From: Sinotaia quadrata
Taxonomy: Eukaryota; Mollusca; Gastropoda; Architaenioglossa; Viviparidae
NCBI GenBank assembly: GCA_028829895.1
Contig: CM054181.1
Span: 51,157,759 to 51,221,758 of the forward strand
Direction: 5' to 3'
DNA length: 64,000 nucleotides
Shown: positions 24,641 through 37,809 of the stretch, one piece after another
Layout of the letters: each line of letters begins with the position of its first letter
How positions within the stretch are numbered: position 1 is the first letter of the stretch
Made by a program: the position numbers and the translations under genes
The notes under the pieces: generated by a model
What the model saw: the letters and a program-made list of their open reading frames with translations, nothing else
What the model was told of the DNA's origin: nothing
Databases searched by the model: none

Positions 24641-25635
24641 AGTGAAAAGATATAAAGCAGAGTTGATTCAGAAACACCTCAGCCGGCCGAAAATAATCAG
24701 TTACAAGCAAAATTTTCTTAACAGTAAGACTGAACATGCATTTTAATTTCTAACGGAAGTTTCTCGCTTCCTTGTCGTAATTTGTGGAACTTACCTCTCG
24801 AACACGATTTCAGTTGGAGAGAAAGCGTTAAGTAAACCTGATGTGTAGGCCTACTTGTGTAGCCTCGCCCAGTGATCAAATTATTTCTGCTCGGGGAAGT
24901 CCCTCTGCCTTACAGTGTATTAAGAGTGTTGTCCCTTGTCAACATTACGCGAAATTAAATTTAGCTACATACACGTGTACTTCAGCAAAACAAACACAAT
25001 TTTCTTTCATGAAGCATTCATAATGACACTCAACGCACATTTTAGCCATAATTTGTCAACTTTAATTCGTGTAGTATGGTTGGTTGGTCCTGTCACTGAC
25101 ATTTTAGAAATAAGGTCAGTGGTGTAGAACCGATAATTATAAATTTATAAAGGTTAAGAACTCCCACCCGCACCCCAAAATAAAAAAGAGAAAAAAAATT
25201 ATGTCGTATGATTCGCTAGCGTTGTTTTACTCCCAGGACCTTAAAAGACGTTCTCAGTTTATGGGTTGACCTTAAAGGGATTGGATTCCTCTCACTGTGT
25301 TTTGGGGTTCAAACCACATTATCACCATTGTCAACATCGACGCTATTTGTAACCGATCTATTATTATAATTATTAAATTTTCTTCTTCATCATATTATTT
25401 TTAATATTAACTTTCTTCCTCTTTATATAATTATTATGATATTTAAAATAATTATTTTAATGATTCATCTAACAGCTTATTTGATCTATCGGTTAGTTGG
25501 TTGCGATAGTTGGCCTTGGAATCGAACTAGGATTTTCAGAGAATCTAAGTTCTACTAAGAATGAGGACACTTTCAAGAAAAACTGCTTTTAGCAATAAGG
25601 TAGGTAAAATGGATTTCTGGAAGCACGGCTGTTAG

Positions 25636-25817
25636 CGTTCTCCAGTAAACCTTTCACTAATAGTATCACTCCTGTTGTTACATTCTCCAATGTTCCTTTT
25701 ACTAATAGTATCACTTCTGTTACGTTCTCCGGTGAACATTTTACTAATGGTATCACTTCTATTGTTATATTCTCCAGTGAACCTTTTACTAATAGTATCA
25801 CTTCTGTTGTTACGTGG
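25636..25817. repeat. Tandem repeat, about 46-bp unit, 4 copies
   Basis: TTCTCCAGTGAACCTTTTAC, TAATAGTATCACTTCTGTTG recurs four times. It explains the facing open frames on both strands (25589-26034), which I do not regard as genes. Confidence 0.85.
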
Positions 25818-26870
25818 TCACACTGAGTGGGCGGACTGCATGCTAAATCATTTACTGGGCAGTGTACAAGCATTGCAAAGTATTGATAATTTGGAGCACT
25901 GCCGTTCACGAGAGCAAGCATACAGTGAATTAATGAAACTGCCAAACAAACTGTCGGTCACTGACACAAACTCCGCTCAAGTTCCTCACACTAACCAACT
26001 GAATTTAGAACTCATGCACTTGTATGATACATGAGAGTACTAACTGCACTGCAAAATATTTCTCCGACAATGTGCAATTTTATATCAGTATTCGCCTGGG
26101 TTGCTTTTAGACTAAAGAGGACTTGTTACAAATCTTTTAATCATTGCAGACCTGTAATAACAGTTGTTTTTGTTATGAATGTAACAAGAAGTGTAACAAT
26201 ATGGCATGTGAGAGTTACACACTTCCAAATGTTGGATATTCATCTCAAAAGATACTTCCCAGGAAATGGCGAAGGCTGCAATATGGTGTTTTGCAATAAG
26301 AGTTCCTCAACTTCATTGTTTTATTTCCCCTGTATTATTTCTTTGTACACTGCAAGTTGCTGTCAGTTAGGATGTCCCCCTACCAGTAATTCCGACTAAC
26401 ACAGTTTATACAACTAGCAAGGTATTGACTCCTCAACTTTATTTAGGATGTTTCTCAATTTAGTAATTCATACTAAAACAGTTTATAAAGCTAGTAATGC
26501 ATTGACCCTCTCCAGTTTAATGAGGATGATAGCCAATGATGATTTTCGTTATCTACGAACAATAAACCAAGACCCTTCGCTTTTATAGATCATGTTCTAC
26601 TTCTCTGTAAAAGTAGACAATTATATAAAAATATTCTTAGGAACCTTTTATTTTTATCGTATAAATATTGTTTTGTTCTTGTGCATTTTTGTAGTAAGAA
26701 ATACATATTTATAATTTGAAATATGTAGAGTGTATGCACACGCACAATCTTTAATCACGTGACGAGAGGCGATATGCAAATTAGTGGCGAATAAAATGCA
26801 TCCATAACCATTCGAATTACCGTAGAGCAAGACTGTTCAAAGGCCAATGAAAAGTTTTAATCAGTTATGG
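25818..26870. other. Intergenic, no supported gene
   Basis: The open frames here have no recognisable domain. Confidence 0.5.
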
Positions 26871-26879
26871 ACTGATGAC

Positions 26880-27385
26880 TGTTCTACTGATGAAGTCAAA
26901 ACAACACAATAATATACTACTGACTTGTTCAACCATCTAGAACATACCTGTCACCTAGCCCTTAATGAAGTCTAAACAAAGTAACATTATACTATTGATT
27001 TTTAGAACCATCTAGAACATACCTGTCACCTAGTCCTTAATGAAGTCCAAACAACGTGACTTCTTATACTTCTGAATTTGCCACCACTTGCATATTATAG
27101 AAGAAGAAGGTAAAGATAGTTCATGCAAAAAACAATGTAACAATATAGTACTGACTTTTAGAACCGTATAGAACATACTTTTCACCTAGCCCATGACTAT
27201 CTGAAAGGTGCTTGAATAAAAATGGCCAAAGCATATGAAAAAAACCGAAACAGAATATTTTCATGTTGCCACAAGTTCAAGACGACTTGGGAAAGGCCCG
27301 CTCAAAATCTCCGAACTCAACAGACAGCAGAGCCACCACTTGCATATTATAGAAGAAGAAGGTAAAGATAGTTCATGCAAATTTA
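26880..27385. repeat. Local direct repeats
   Basis: CCATCTAGAACATACCTGTC, ACCTAG(C/T)CCTTAATGAAGTC recurs in about 80-bp units (26930-27050, degraded at 27160). A roughly 50-bp word beginning GCCACCACTTGCATATTATA is repeated at 27078 and 27332. Confidence 0.7.
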
Positions 27386-28230
27386 CTCAAGAAGTATACA
27401 GAACATAATTCTGTTGATACTGACTTCGTCATACAGACTTTATTGACTGAGGATTATGACATCGATTGCGGTCATGGAGATCGCTAAACATCGAACATCG
27501 AATTGTCCACATATTGAGACGAATATCTCCAAGGCAGATTACGATTGCGCATTTATCTCCAGAGGACTTCGTGTAGACAATATTCAGGATTATATTTACA
27601 ATAGCGAAATATTATTTGAGCGTTTGGAGAGAAGCAAGGAGACAACCTGAATCACTGGACAAGAAATTTTTTATAAAAAATGTATATATTTTGAATGATT
27701 GGTAAAATTATACGTTAACAATTCCTTCTCTTTGTAAATCCTACTTTAACTGCTATAGTATAGTTGAGTGAATATTAAGTATATATTTATGTCAATTACG
27801 TGCACACACACTAAACCATACTCATACATACACTCAGTCTCTCTCTCATTCTCACATATAAACACTCCTAAAACACATTTTAAACCAAAATGTACATAAA
27901 AACTTGTGGCCAAACTGTCCACGTTTTTGTAAGGTAATTTGTAAGATTATAAGTAAATATTTACTCAGGCATGGGATAAGGAAGGGATTTTTTACATATA
28001 GGAAAAGAGACTTTTTTTGCAATGCACAAAAATTGATTGCAATGAGACATTATAGTCTTGAAGTGCTGGTGATACAGTGTTTTGCTAAATGAAACATTTA
28101 TATTTTTCTAAGGCTGTTACACAGGGTGAGTACTTATCTATATATAAATACCTTAAAATTGTCTATTATTAGCCATTTATCCACAGATAAATTGATATAT
28201 AGGGTGTGTGTACATGTGCATATGTCTATG

Positions 28231-28988
28231 TGTTATGGGTCAAGGGCAAATTATGCCTGACCTCCTATCTAAAATTTATTTTCATTGTAGTATTAAGCTC
28301 TTTTGATGTTTCCATCTTTTGGTTGGAGGTCAGTTGAGAATTCCAGGTTGGTATTCAGTTGATGCTGAGTTCTATGGCTATTGAATTGAGGACCTGATGC
28401 CGAGTAACACTGTTCAAGTGTAACGAGTTATGAAGACCAGTCGACTAGAACATTCAACAATGAACTGTTGATGTGTGAATGCCTGAGGGACTTCTTTGAT
28501 AACTGCTGATGAAAGATAATTGGGCGTCTGATAGACTCTGAGATCAGAAATTCGTGTTACGATCCATATAAACATTCAAAGACAGAATAGGTAGTCCTAA
28601 TGACCTTCGTATTGAATGTATTGATGTATGGATTCACTATTTGTTAAATTGTTAAATATTAAATTGTTATATTTTGTTATCATAATAAAGAAGTTGACTA
28701 ATTATTAGTGAGAGGAAGACTGAAGGGAGAATTGGGCTGGGGGCCGGAGTCAAATGTGAATGCCTGTATGCATAATTAGTCGTTATTAGGATAACGTGCC
28801 CAATTCACGCAATAATACATAGATTCATCTGTCAGTGTAATTAATATCTAAACTGAGAGAATTAATTAAGGAGACTGAAGGGTGCTTGGCAACCAGTCTG
28901 TTGTCAGCAAAGGTGTAATGTTAAAAATTAACAATCTTTAAATCCTCATGCTGAGACAGGGTCTCTAAACAAACACTGGAATGTAACA
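28231..28988 (+). mobile_element. Solo LTR related to the gypsy element at the window end
   Basis: 758 bp, TGTTATGGG to GGAATGTAACA. Compared with the paralogous flank near 37940 it is extra sequence between GCATATGTCTATG and the following T-rich DNA. Its 3' end (GCAACCAGTCTG, then CAGGGTCTCTAAACAAACAC, then GTAACA) parallels the 3' end of the intact LTR. The target duplication is not clear. Confidence 0.5.
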
Positions 28989-30866
28989 CCGAATGTGTAT
29001 TTGTTATATTTATTACATATGTATGAAATTTATGTAAATATTATACATAATGTCTGAAAGTACAGTCATTACAAATAAAACTGAAAATAGTGTATAGTAA
29101 TAGTACTTGTTTATTTTATAATTTAATGGCTAATAGTACAGCAGGTGTATCTGCATATATATATATGGTATAAGAATGATTTACTAAATAATTAAATTCT
29201 TCGAGACCAAATGAATAAATATGTACACCTCCTCACTTATCTGAATTTGACCACTGAGTACCAATTACATTGATCCTGAATATTGCACTAAAATATTATT
29301 GCACATGTAATATCTGTAGATGCTATATTGAAAAAACTTAATGTAAAAATAATATTAGAAAGAAATAAAAATTATTTATGTGCACATTATTTATTTATTT
29401 TTTAAAAATAAACATATACAACTATGGCAGCTACATACCAACATGATATGATAAATATTGTAGTCATTTTCAGTCATAAAAATAATAATGTTTCTAGGTA
29501 GGCCTATTTAAATGAATTTGAAATCAATGAGACCCATTTATAGTAATACTGATTTTCTAGATAGTTCACTAATAAACTGTTAATAAACTACTGACTATGC
29601 AATCTATGAAAATGTCACTTTATATCATTTATATGCATTGTATAAATATAATCATTAGACATAAAACTGTATAATAATTTTACTTATTCATGTCATTTCA
29701 ATAGCAATATATAGCAATAGAATATACAATGATGATTTATTTTTTTTAAAAGGAGGGAGGAAGAAATGCTGCTTTTGATCGTGACCTTGAACATTCCTGC
29801 CTCCTGAGATAAAGAGTTTTACTGATTACAACGTACGACGTGTGTGTTCAAGGTCTGCTAAGTTCAAACACTCGTTTAAATATATTAGGTAACTATTGTT
29901 GTATTTACTTTTAAAGAAATATAGTGGGGTTTTAAAATCAGAACTTTAGACGAGAAACAGATGGGTTTTTTTTTGTTGTTGTTTGTTTTTTGCTTTTTTT
30001 ATTTTTGGTGTGGACACTATGTTAATTTTCCTCTTGACACTATGTTAATTTTCCTTTTGTCTGAATAAAAATAAAACCTTAAGGGAAAAAAAATAAATGT
30101 TATAAATGAATACTTTATTGATACATAAATACATTACTTTGAGTAAGAATTAAGGAAGTGAATTATGTTTATACAGTATAAGTCCATCATTTGCATTCAA
30201 AAGAATGATACTTTTATTAACTAGGGGAGATAAATTCTATCACAAAAGTAATGAATTCAATAGATGTTGAGTGTCTAGTTCGGAGTTGTAGCAAGTCTAC
30301 GTACATTTCATTGGTTTTTCAGGGGAGAAATGACGAAATCTATGATGGTTAGCATAGTTGATTGAATTCATGAATATTATTAAATATTAAAATTAATTTT
30401 AAAGTTACATTCACACAGCAAAACAAAAGGACATTCAAATATGGTAATATATTTCTTTTATTTACTTTTTCTAATAGTAAAATTTAACAATAGAAACGGC
30501 TAAGAATTAGTTTACCTCTATTTTTAATATGAGGAGAAATTCAAGTATATGTATTAATGTTTGCAACATGCGAGGGACTACTGTAATAGATAAAATTACC
30601 ATCACCACATTAAGCGGTGAAATAATTATTATGGAGCAGAACTGTACGTGTTTCCTTCCCCAAATTAAAAATATACAAAGGAATTTAACCCCACCTCCAT
30701 ACACGCACTCAACAGTATGATAGGACAAAGAAAAAAGAGATTATCTCCCTCAGACCTCAGTGATACATCAAAGATTCAAAATATTTCATAATAGATTATC
30801 AACTTGTATATATTTCATTTTCACACAAGTATGCATACATGCGCGCAAACACTCATGCACACAAAC

Positions 30867-30898
30867 GCACGCACACACACACACACACACACACACAA
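30867..30898. repeat. (AC)n microsatellite
   Basis: About 30 bp, at the position where the paralogous copies (39620-39655, 40750-40801, 50597-50671) also carry CA runs of different length. Confidence 0.9.
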
Positions 30899-32577
30899 AG
30901 AAACTTAAAACACAAATAGTACTGACCCTGTCACCGGAGTGGAAGGTAATATAAAAGATTATCACAGACACAAACAAATAATAAGGAATACTAAAAGCAG
31001 AACTTTCAGATAAGAAAATCCTACAAAACAGGATTATATTGCACTTACAGGGAGATTATAATTTTGCAAGCACAGTCAAAACACATTATTACTTCTCTGA
31101 ATGAATTACATTAGTACTTTACATAATCCATGCAGATGAGTGTCTGCATGCCATATAACTGTTTCATAAATGATAATGAAGTTCTGCGTGCTTATAAATA
31201 GCATACACTGACTTATCAAAGGCAACTCTGAGAATAGTATGAACATATTTTTAAACTAATACATTTCTCAATAAGAAAAGCAATAATATCATGAACAATT
31301 AAGCAACAAAATCAACATCAATAATAATATATAAAAATGACGCTAATAATAATAGCAATAATCAATACAATAATAACAACAATAATAGAAACATAACTAA
31401 TGACTATTATAATATGCGTTTTTATTATTTTGTTGAACTACCAATTACGTAATCATAAATACAATTCTTTTATACTGTTGAAAACAACTAGACTGTCCAA
31501 GACAGTATGAACAAAAATATGAACAGTTATATCTTAAATATGTCGATATATAAATACCCGAAAGACATATTAAAAACGTTACATAGTACTTTGTGCACAA
31601 GTCTAAGTACGCAATCACACTTGTTTATTTAGAAAAAAAAACAACCCACCAACAAAGTTATCTCCTCTTCATTGAAACTATTTCAATGAAACAGTAAAAA
31701 GCTCTGCTTAAATAATGCCTTTAAATAAAAATATTAACACAAATATGTCACTTTATTAAAAATGTATATTACAATGATAATGCATGCTAAGATAATCTTA
31801 GTACAATTATACGTGTACCATACTTCATCACAAGAAGGCCGACAGGAGCACGTGACTTAAACTGGACAACTATACAATCAGATTTTAAACCCAACAAGAC
31901 CTCTCGTTCATTTTCACTACTGGCTATAACTTAATTAAATGTAAAGTTTTAAGCACGAAAAGAATAAAAGATAAATAACGACTATAACTAAAAGAAAAAA
32001 CTATATATATAATTAATATAAATTAATATATAACTAATATAAATTATCATCATGATTCATAAATCAAAACACAGGAATATGAGTATTACTTTGTAAACAT
32101 TCGTTTAAGCATACAAAGCACTCAATTTAAAAATGGACTAGTATTGATTTTTTTCTTTAAAAATATCAAGATATGGAAGGAGTATAATATTTGATCAGGA
32201 TAAAGACAAATAAAGAAATTGTTTTAAACCTACCACTCAATGAGAATTAAATTTGTAATCAATAAGTTAATATAAAATATTAAAATAGATTTTGAATACT
32301 GGCAAAAGGAGCAACCACAGGTTGATTAATAAATGAACTCATAAGTATTTGGAAATAAATGAGATTACTAGGTGCCAACAAAAATTGTCCCAGTGGCTGG
32401 TCGACTATGAAACAATTACTGGTTGACTAATATAATTCAGAATTTTACACCAATCATTTGTGTAAAAAAATTTAAAAGACAAAAGTTTGTAGTTCAGAAA
32501 ACAAATATTTCCGATTTGAAATAGAGTTGTACACAATTTTGAAAAGAAATGCTCGCTCTCCCTCTCTTTCCACCTCT

Positions 32578-32632
32578 CTATCTATCTATCTATCTATCTA
32601 TCCATCCATCCATCCATCCATCAATCCATCCA
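32578..32632. repeat. (TATC)n(CATC)n microsatellite
   Basis: TATC tetramers followed by CATC tetramers; the encoded Ser-Ile-Tyr and Pro-Ser repeats are artefacts. Confidence 0.9.
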
Positions 32633-32712
32633 TCGATCTGGTCTTCTCAATACAAATTACAACAGTCTCTAAGCCACGAGATCCTTACTGTTTAAAACAG
32701 CAACATTAAAAT

Positions 32713-33215
32713 ACAAATCTTTTTTCTAAACAACAAGAAATGATATTATATTACAAATCTTTGATGACACTTAAAACGGTCTAGAACAGGAAACTATATT
32801 ACGTATGCACATTTCATTTTACAAATCCTTGATGGCATAGGAAAATCTAGAACATAAAATGATATTATGTTTACTATTTTAGTTTAGCAAACCATTGATG
32901 ACACTAGGAAAATCTAGAACATAATATGATATTATGCATAAACATTTAGTTTAGCAAATCACTGATGCCATTAAGAAAGTTTAAAACATTAAATGATATT
33001 ATGTATTCACAAATCAAATTAAATTTAAGAAATCCTTGATAACAATAATAAAATCAAGAGTAGGAAATGTTATAATGTATGCACATTTAGCAAATCTCTG
33101 ATGGCACTAAGAATGCCTAAAATAAGAAACGTTATAATGATTACACAATTAGTTTTACAAATCTCTGATGACATTAACAAAGTCTAGAATAGGAAATGAT
33201 ATTATGCACAATCAT
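32713..33215. repeat. Degenerate tandem repeat in the 3' flank of gene D
   Basis: About seven units of 60-75 bp built on TTTAGCAAATCCTTGATGAC, ACTAAGAAAATCTAGAACA and AAATGATATTATG. Shorter arrays of the same unit lie at 44775-45100 and 53530-53830 in the 3' flanks of E and F. Confidence 0.8.
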
Positions 33216-33581
33216 TAAGCGCTACCTTGAAAGCAAGAAAAACAAAGTATACAGTTCGAAATTAAGGTGGATTTGTAAAATGTGTCAGTCAAACTGAGAA
33301 ATGGAATACGAACATAATTTTATGCTAATAACTGAGTTGTGAGTCAAGAAATATTGAAAGTTTTATCAAATAAAAAGAAAAGAAAGATCTCATTATTTCT
33401 CTAATAAGTTACGTTTCTCTTATTTATGAGGATATTCAATACTAGAGGAAATATCAGTAACATCAGCAGCGATGACAATGACAAGAGAGTAGAAATATAG
33501 CGTACCTTTCCTCTCAGTATCACTATATTTTTCTTTTTAAGTGTCATTAATATTAATGAGAACAGTGCAAAGTTCAGAAAT

Positions 33582-36478
33582 TCAGATGCCCATAAAAAAG
33601 TACAGGAGATTACAGATGACGTTCACTTGATCCTCAGAATACTTCTCTCTTTCCTCCAGAACCATGTCCTGGAAGTCTGGTGGACAAGTCATTGACCGGT
33701 GTCTTTTCAGCAATTTTGGCACATGATCTCCTCCCATAAGAAGCAAGACAGTGCTTGGTCGATGCGATGCATGACGTATGTAGGTGCGAAACTCCTTTGA
33801 AGGATGCTCTTCTCCTGCTATAACTACCACCAGTTTGCTCCTTTTCATAACTGCCAACACACCTTCCTCCTCTGGACCAGTTGGTGCATCCTCCTCCAGG
33901 CGCGTGGTGAGAAGTCCACATGATTTCTGCAGGAAACGAGACAAAGCCTGGGCAGTCTTTATCTGGGCATCGGTCTGGGAGTCATGGATAAGCATAATAT
34001 CCCAGGTGACGTCAGAGGTGAAACCATCTGTGCTATTGGTATCTTCAGAGCTGCTTGATGCTTGCTGATTTCTCTCGAACCAGTAATAGAATGCAGACCG
34101 GAAGTGTTCTTGGGCAGAAGTAGCAGCAGGTGAATCTCCAAGAAAAGTCTGACGTCCTGCTTCCAAATAAATCCTCTGGACAAAGTTTTTGTCTTTAAAT
34201 GATTCTAAGACAGTGTACTCTTGTGACTTGTCTTTAACTAATTTCATTAAGTCTAATGCTGTCACGGCATCTGAATACTGTCCCAGCTCAACACAATTTT
34301 TAATGCGTATTTCCAAAAAGTCTGCTTGGATTTCTTCTTTCGAGGACATGCTTTCAAGCTCTTGTAATAGTAAAGAGGACTCCTTGTGCTTCCTGATAAG
34401 CTGAAGCAGTTTTGCCTTTTCCTTTAGTTTGCCTTCGCTACTCATTTCATACTGATCTACTTCACTAAAAAGTGCATCAAAAGAATGCCAGACTTTTCCA
34501 AGGAAACCCTGTAATTGCGAATGTTTTGAGTACAGATTCGATTGCAAAGAAAGGGCTTTGTTAAACATATCTCTCTTTTCTTTTGTTAGTCTCTGTTTGT
34601 TTTCTTCACTTGTCTCAGTTTTGATCATCTCCTCAAGAATGACGCCAGACTGTTCGAATGCATTGATTCTGTCTACAGACCCTATTGGCAATGCTTCAAC
34701 ACATCGAAGTTTCTTAAGAATTTCTAATGCTTTCTGATATTCTCCTAAAGCTTTGTACATTAATGCAAGGTCGTACATGGCTCTCATATTCTCATTCTCA
34801 CTGAACTCAATAGCTTTCTTTAAGTATTCAATTACTTTGGGCACATACTCGTCATCCCACGAAAACTTTGTTTCTTGTGTTGGAGATTTGATTAAATTCT
34901 GAAGTCCTTTAATTTGTGAATAGTTTGAATTAATTTCCATAGAATCACCGCAAGCAGAGATATGGTCGCTAGTTTCGCACTTTGCACCTTTATCAACGTT
35001 CTCATTGTGAGCAGTACTCAGTGACATCTGGGCAAAAGTACATTGAATACTTTCGGTTTCCTTTACATTCTTTAAAAGTGTTGAAGAACCATTTCTTTCT
35101 TCCTTGAAAATGGAGCCATGGCCATGAGTTGAGAATGCAGTAGTCAAAGAATGTTGATAAGATTCTTGTCCTCCATGGCGATATGACGTATTGTTTTGTT
35201 TTGCAACTGTCTGACTGTAACATCTTTCCCGTTCTTGGTAACGTTGTTTCTCTCTTTGATGTACATGTACGCCTGTGCTGTTCAATCTGGCGCCATTTCT
35301 TCCGTCAAACCTATACCTTACTTCTTCATCCACTTGACATTCATTTACATTTCTATGTTGAAAGTTTCTTCCTTTATTCCAGTCTCTGCCCCACCTTGTC
35401 TCCCTTCTATCTATTGTCTGCTTCCTATATCCACCTCTTCCACTAATCGGTCGTCCTCTCAAATCATAACATTGTGAAGAATTCTTTAAATACTTTTTGT
35501 CTGTCTGCATAGCTTTATAGGTCAAGGCAATGTGATGGTACGCTGTTGACGAGTGTCTAAATGAATCTGCTTTCAGCAGAAGTTGAAGGCAATATTCTAG
35601 TTTATACTTAGAATAGCGAAATATTCTCGAGCTTTTAACGAGAACTGAATTGTCAGCATCATCAAGGTCCAAAGCCTTCTCGCAAGCCTCAGCTGCTGTT
35701 TTCACGCCTGATGCCCGATGCAAAGCTGTGTCTCGTCGATTACTATTCAATAACAACCCCATTTCAGCATACGCCTTAGCTCTGAGATTTGGATCAGAAT
35801 TGCATATGACTTCCTGAAGCAAAGAAAGGATTCTAAAATTTCTAGCAGAGATATCTGCCACATGTGCTGCTTGTGGAAAATGTTGTATATGCATTGCACG
35901 GCGAAGAGTTAGAGCCAGTCCAAAAGTCCACAATGGTTTTTCTGGTTCTTTCGCTTTTGGGAGAATCTCTTCAAATGCAGTAACAGCAGTATTGAAAAAC
36001 TTTGGCCCAAATCGCGTGTAACTAAAGGCCTGTTCAGCTTTAGCTTTTATTACAAGATACATAAAATTATCTCCCTTTAATTTGAGATCCTGTAGCACTC
36101 TGAACTGGTCTTTGGATTCAGAGACGGAACCCATTTTCCACAGGATCGTGGCTTTGTTTGCCAGGGAAACAATATTGTCTTGTTGCCCTTCAGCTGCTAA
36201 AGCAAAATTTATTTTCTCTAGTGCCTCTAATGGCTGCCTTTGGCGAAAAAGCAGGAAAGCCAATAAATTATGTGCTCTTGCTGTTTCCATTGGGGTCTTG
36301 TAACCAACAGAAATGGAAGACTCAAGACCTTTCTGAAGTCGTTTCATAATGTTAGGACCCAGTTGTTCTTGGTCCTTCATCTGGAATGAACTGGGGAAGT
36401 CTTTTATCTCTTCCCAGAATAACCTGTCTTCTTTTCCATCAATTTTATTATTTTCCTTAAAATGACCGCTATTTGCAC
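33582..36478 (-). CDS. Gene D: IFIT-like TPR protein with C-terminal TIR-like domain (large exon)
   Basis: Phase-1 entry GT-GCA-AAT follows the acceptor TGTGTATTCTATTTACAG; the ATG at 36497 lies in the intron and is not the start. The frame stops at TGA 33582-33584 after F-F-M-G-I. TPR helices about 25-325 (A-H-N-L-L-A-F, S-L-A-N-K-A-T-I-L-W, A-F-S-Y-T-R-F-G-P), linker about 330-530 with R/G-rich and polar stretches, second TPR block about 534-800, TIR-like domain about 834-971 (W-D-I-M-L-I-H-D, E-D-A-P-T-G-P-E-E-E-G, S-K-L-V-V-V-I-A-G, T-V-L-L-L-M-G-G). The N-terminal coding DNA is nearly identical to gene B; the second half resembles gene F. The frame is intact. Confidence 0.85.
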
Positions 36479-37146
36479 CTGTAAATAGAATACACATTTA
36501 GTAGTGATTTTGGGGATTAATCAAACCTTGATAAATAGTGCCTTGCTGCAAATGAGACTTCTAGATTAAGCACAATACAATTTTATTATAAATCTGAAAT
36601 AACAAATTAATTATGATATATAATTCTCTCCGTAAATAATATACGCTTAATGACAACACTGCTGTATTAAAAAATAATAATTTTATTATCACATCAACAT
36701 TAATAAAATATCTCAACGAGAACTCGATCAGGAAATTGCTATGGTCCATTCAAATGCAAACATTCGTCTCAAGTCTGATTAATCGCAAAATTAACTGTGA
36801 ACATGTAGACGCTGAGGTCACTGCACAACTCTCTCCTGTTGCTAATCCACGAATCAAATACAAACAAGCATACACATCATAATTGTACCATATCACCTTC
36901 ATTTAATATATAACGTAATACTGCGTTTTGGCTCTTTGTTACGATGTTGGAATATTTTTAAAATGAAAGAAATAGATTGTGTAGATTAGCAAGCAGACCT
37001 TAATGATTAGATCGAATACTCTAGTTTAAGAACGAGTAAGTAGCAGACGGTTTTGTGGTTGCAGATTTTGAAAGAATAGCATGCGAGTAGATTGACGTAA
37101 ATTGAAAACAAAATCCCGCGATATTTATTTGTTTTAACGATCCAAC
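36479..37146 (-). other. Putative intron 1 of gene D
   Basis: 668 bp, donor GTTGGA (weak) and acceptor TTTACAG (strong). No coding signal. Confidence 0.45.
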
Positions 37147-37165
37147 CTTTCTTTGAAGCCTCCAT
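37147..37165 (-). CDS. Proposed start exon of gene D
   Basis: The - strand reads ATG GAG GCT TCA AAG AAA G, then GT: M-E-A-S-K-K plus one base, completing Gly with the GT at 36478-36477. Conserved with B and E while the surrounding DNA has diverged. A longer open frame continues through it, so splicing must be tested. Confidence 0.5.
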
Positions 37166-37255
37166 TTCACTGCAGAAGGTGGAAAATAAATTGTTAAATT
37201 CTTCACTTGCGGTCTCAACGTCTTTTGTGTTGCAACGAATGGTACTTATCACTTC

Positions 37256-37266
37256 GGGGAATTCCC
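37256..37266 (-). promoter_or_regulatory. Palindromic kappa-B site upstream of gene D
   Basis: GGGGAATTCCC is a perfect palindrome fitting GGGRNNYYCC, 91 bp above the proposed ATG. It is aligned with GGGACTTCCCC (B) and GGGTATTCCCC (E). Confidence 0.6.
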
Positions 37267-37327
37267 TGTCGTGTTTTTAAAAAAAAATAATTTTAAAGTT
37301 AGAGTGCCTTCCCTTTGCAAATTTTTA

Positions 37328-37330
<3 letters not shown>

Positions 37331-37374
<44 letters not shown>
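37331..37374. repeat. (AC)n microsatellite in the promoter region of gene D
   Basis: About 22 AC units between the kappa-B-like site and the conserved ACGAAAGTAAG element, absent at the same place in E. Confidence 0.95.
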
Positions 37375-37375
<1 letters not shown>

Positions 37376-37448
37376 ACATATAGACGCGCGCACGAGAAAT
37401 GCATTATGGGATGTTTCAATAGGTTCGCACTTTACTATTCGCAGAAAG

Positions 37449-37459
37449 CTTACTTTCGT
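37449..37459 (-). promoter_or_regulatory. Conserved ACGAAAGTAAG element upstream of gene D
   Basis: Same 11-mer as above B and E. In D it is preceded by AAAA, giving an AAAACGAAAG word close to an IRF-type site. It could equally be a GTAAG donor. Confidence 0.4.
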
Positions 37460-37809
37460 TTTTAACACATATTTGTCTGTGTTTTAAGAACATTTTATGA
37501 CTTTAATGTCTTTTACAATTTTATTGCTCAAGTGTTATTGTTAATAATAAATGTGTTCTTACGATGAAGGCTCCTTATAGCTGAGGCGTGGCATTTGTAT
37601 TATTTTTAATTTTAAAAATTATTTATGATTTTGTATGGTTATGATCATCTGTGCAGCTAATTAAGTCTTGATGGTGCAATGATTTACCTTTTCAAAACTT
37701 AGCAATGCACTAGTGTTGTTTATTCTGTTGTAGCGTTTATTTTTGTAAGAGTTCAAATACTAAGCATATAATAGTACTGCAACTGTTAAATAGTTTTGCC
37801 TTGTTTAAC

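Larger units (their letters stand above)
27620..31640. repeat. Paralogous flank block of unit D
   Basis: Matches 37810-40390 and, in part, 49500-50560 in the same order. Examples are AACAATTCCTTCTCTTTGTA, ACAGTCATTACAAATAAAAC, GAAATGCTGCTTTTGATCGT, ATTCAAGTATATGTATTAATG and GCAAGCACAGTCA. It marks the tandem repeat unit that carries one gene each. No coding gene is seen inside. Confidence 0.75.

Noticed and set aside
25300..25540. tRNA- or SINE-like B-box words (GGTTCAAACC; AGTTCGATTCC on the - strand)
   Set aside because: No matching A box, no foldable cloverleaf and no repeated relatives seen in the window.
25589..26034. Facing open frames of about 118 codons on both strands
   Set aside because: Both arise from the 46-bp tandem repeat.
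36479..36497. ATG at 36497 as the start of gene D
   Set aside because: The codons M-C-I-L-F-T sit in the pyrimidine tract and AG of a clear splice acceptor; the exon begins at 36478. The same logic rejects 19028 for C and 48319 (GTG) for E.
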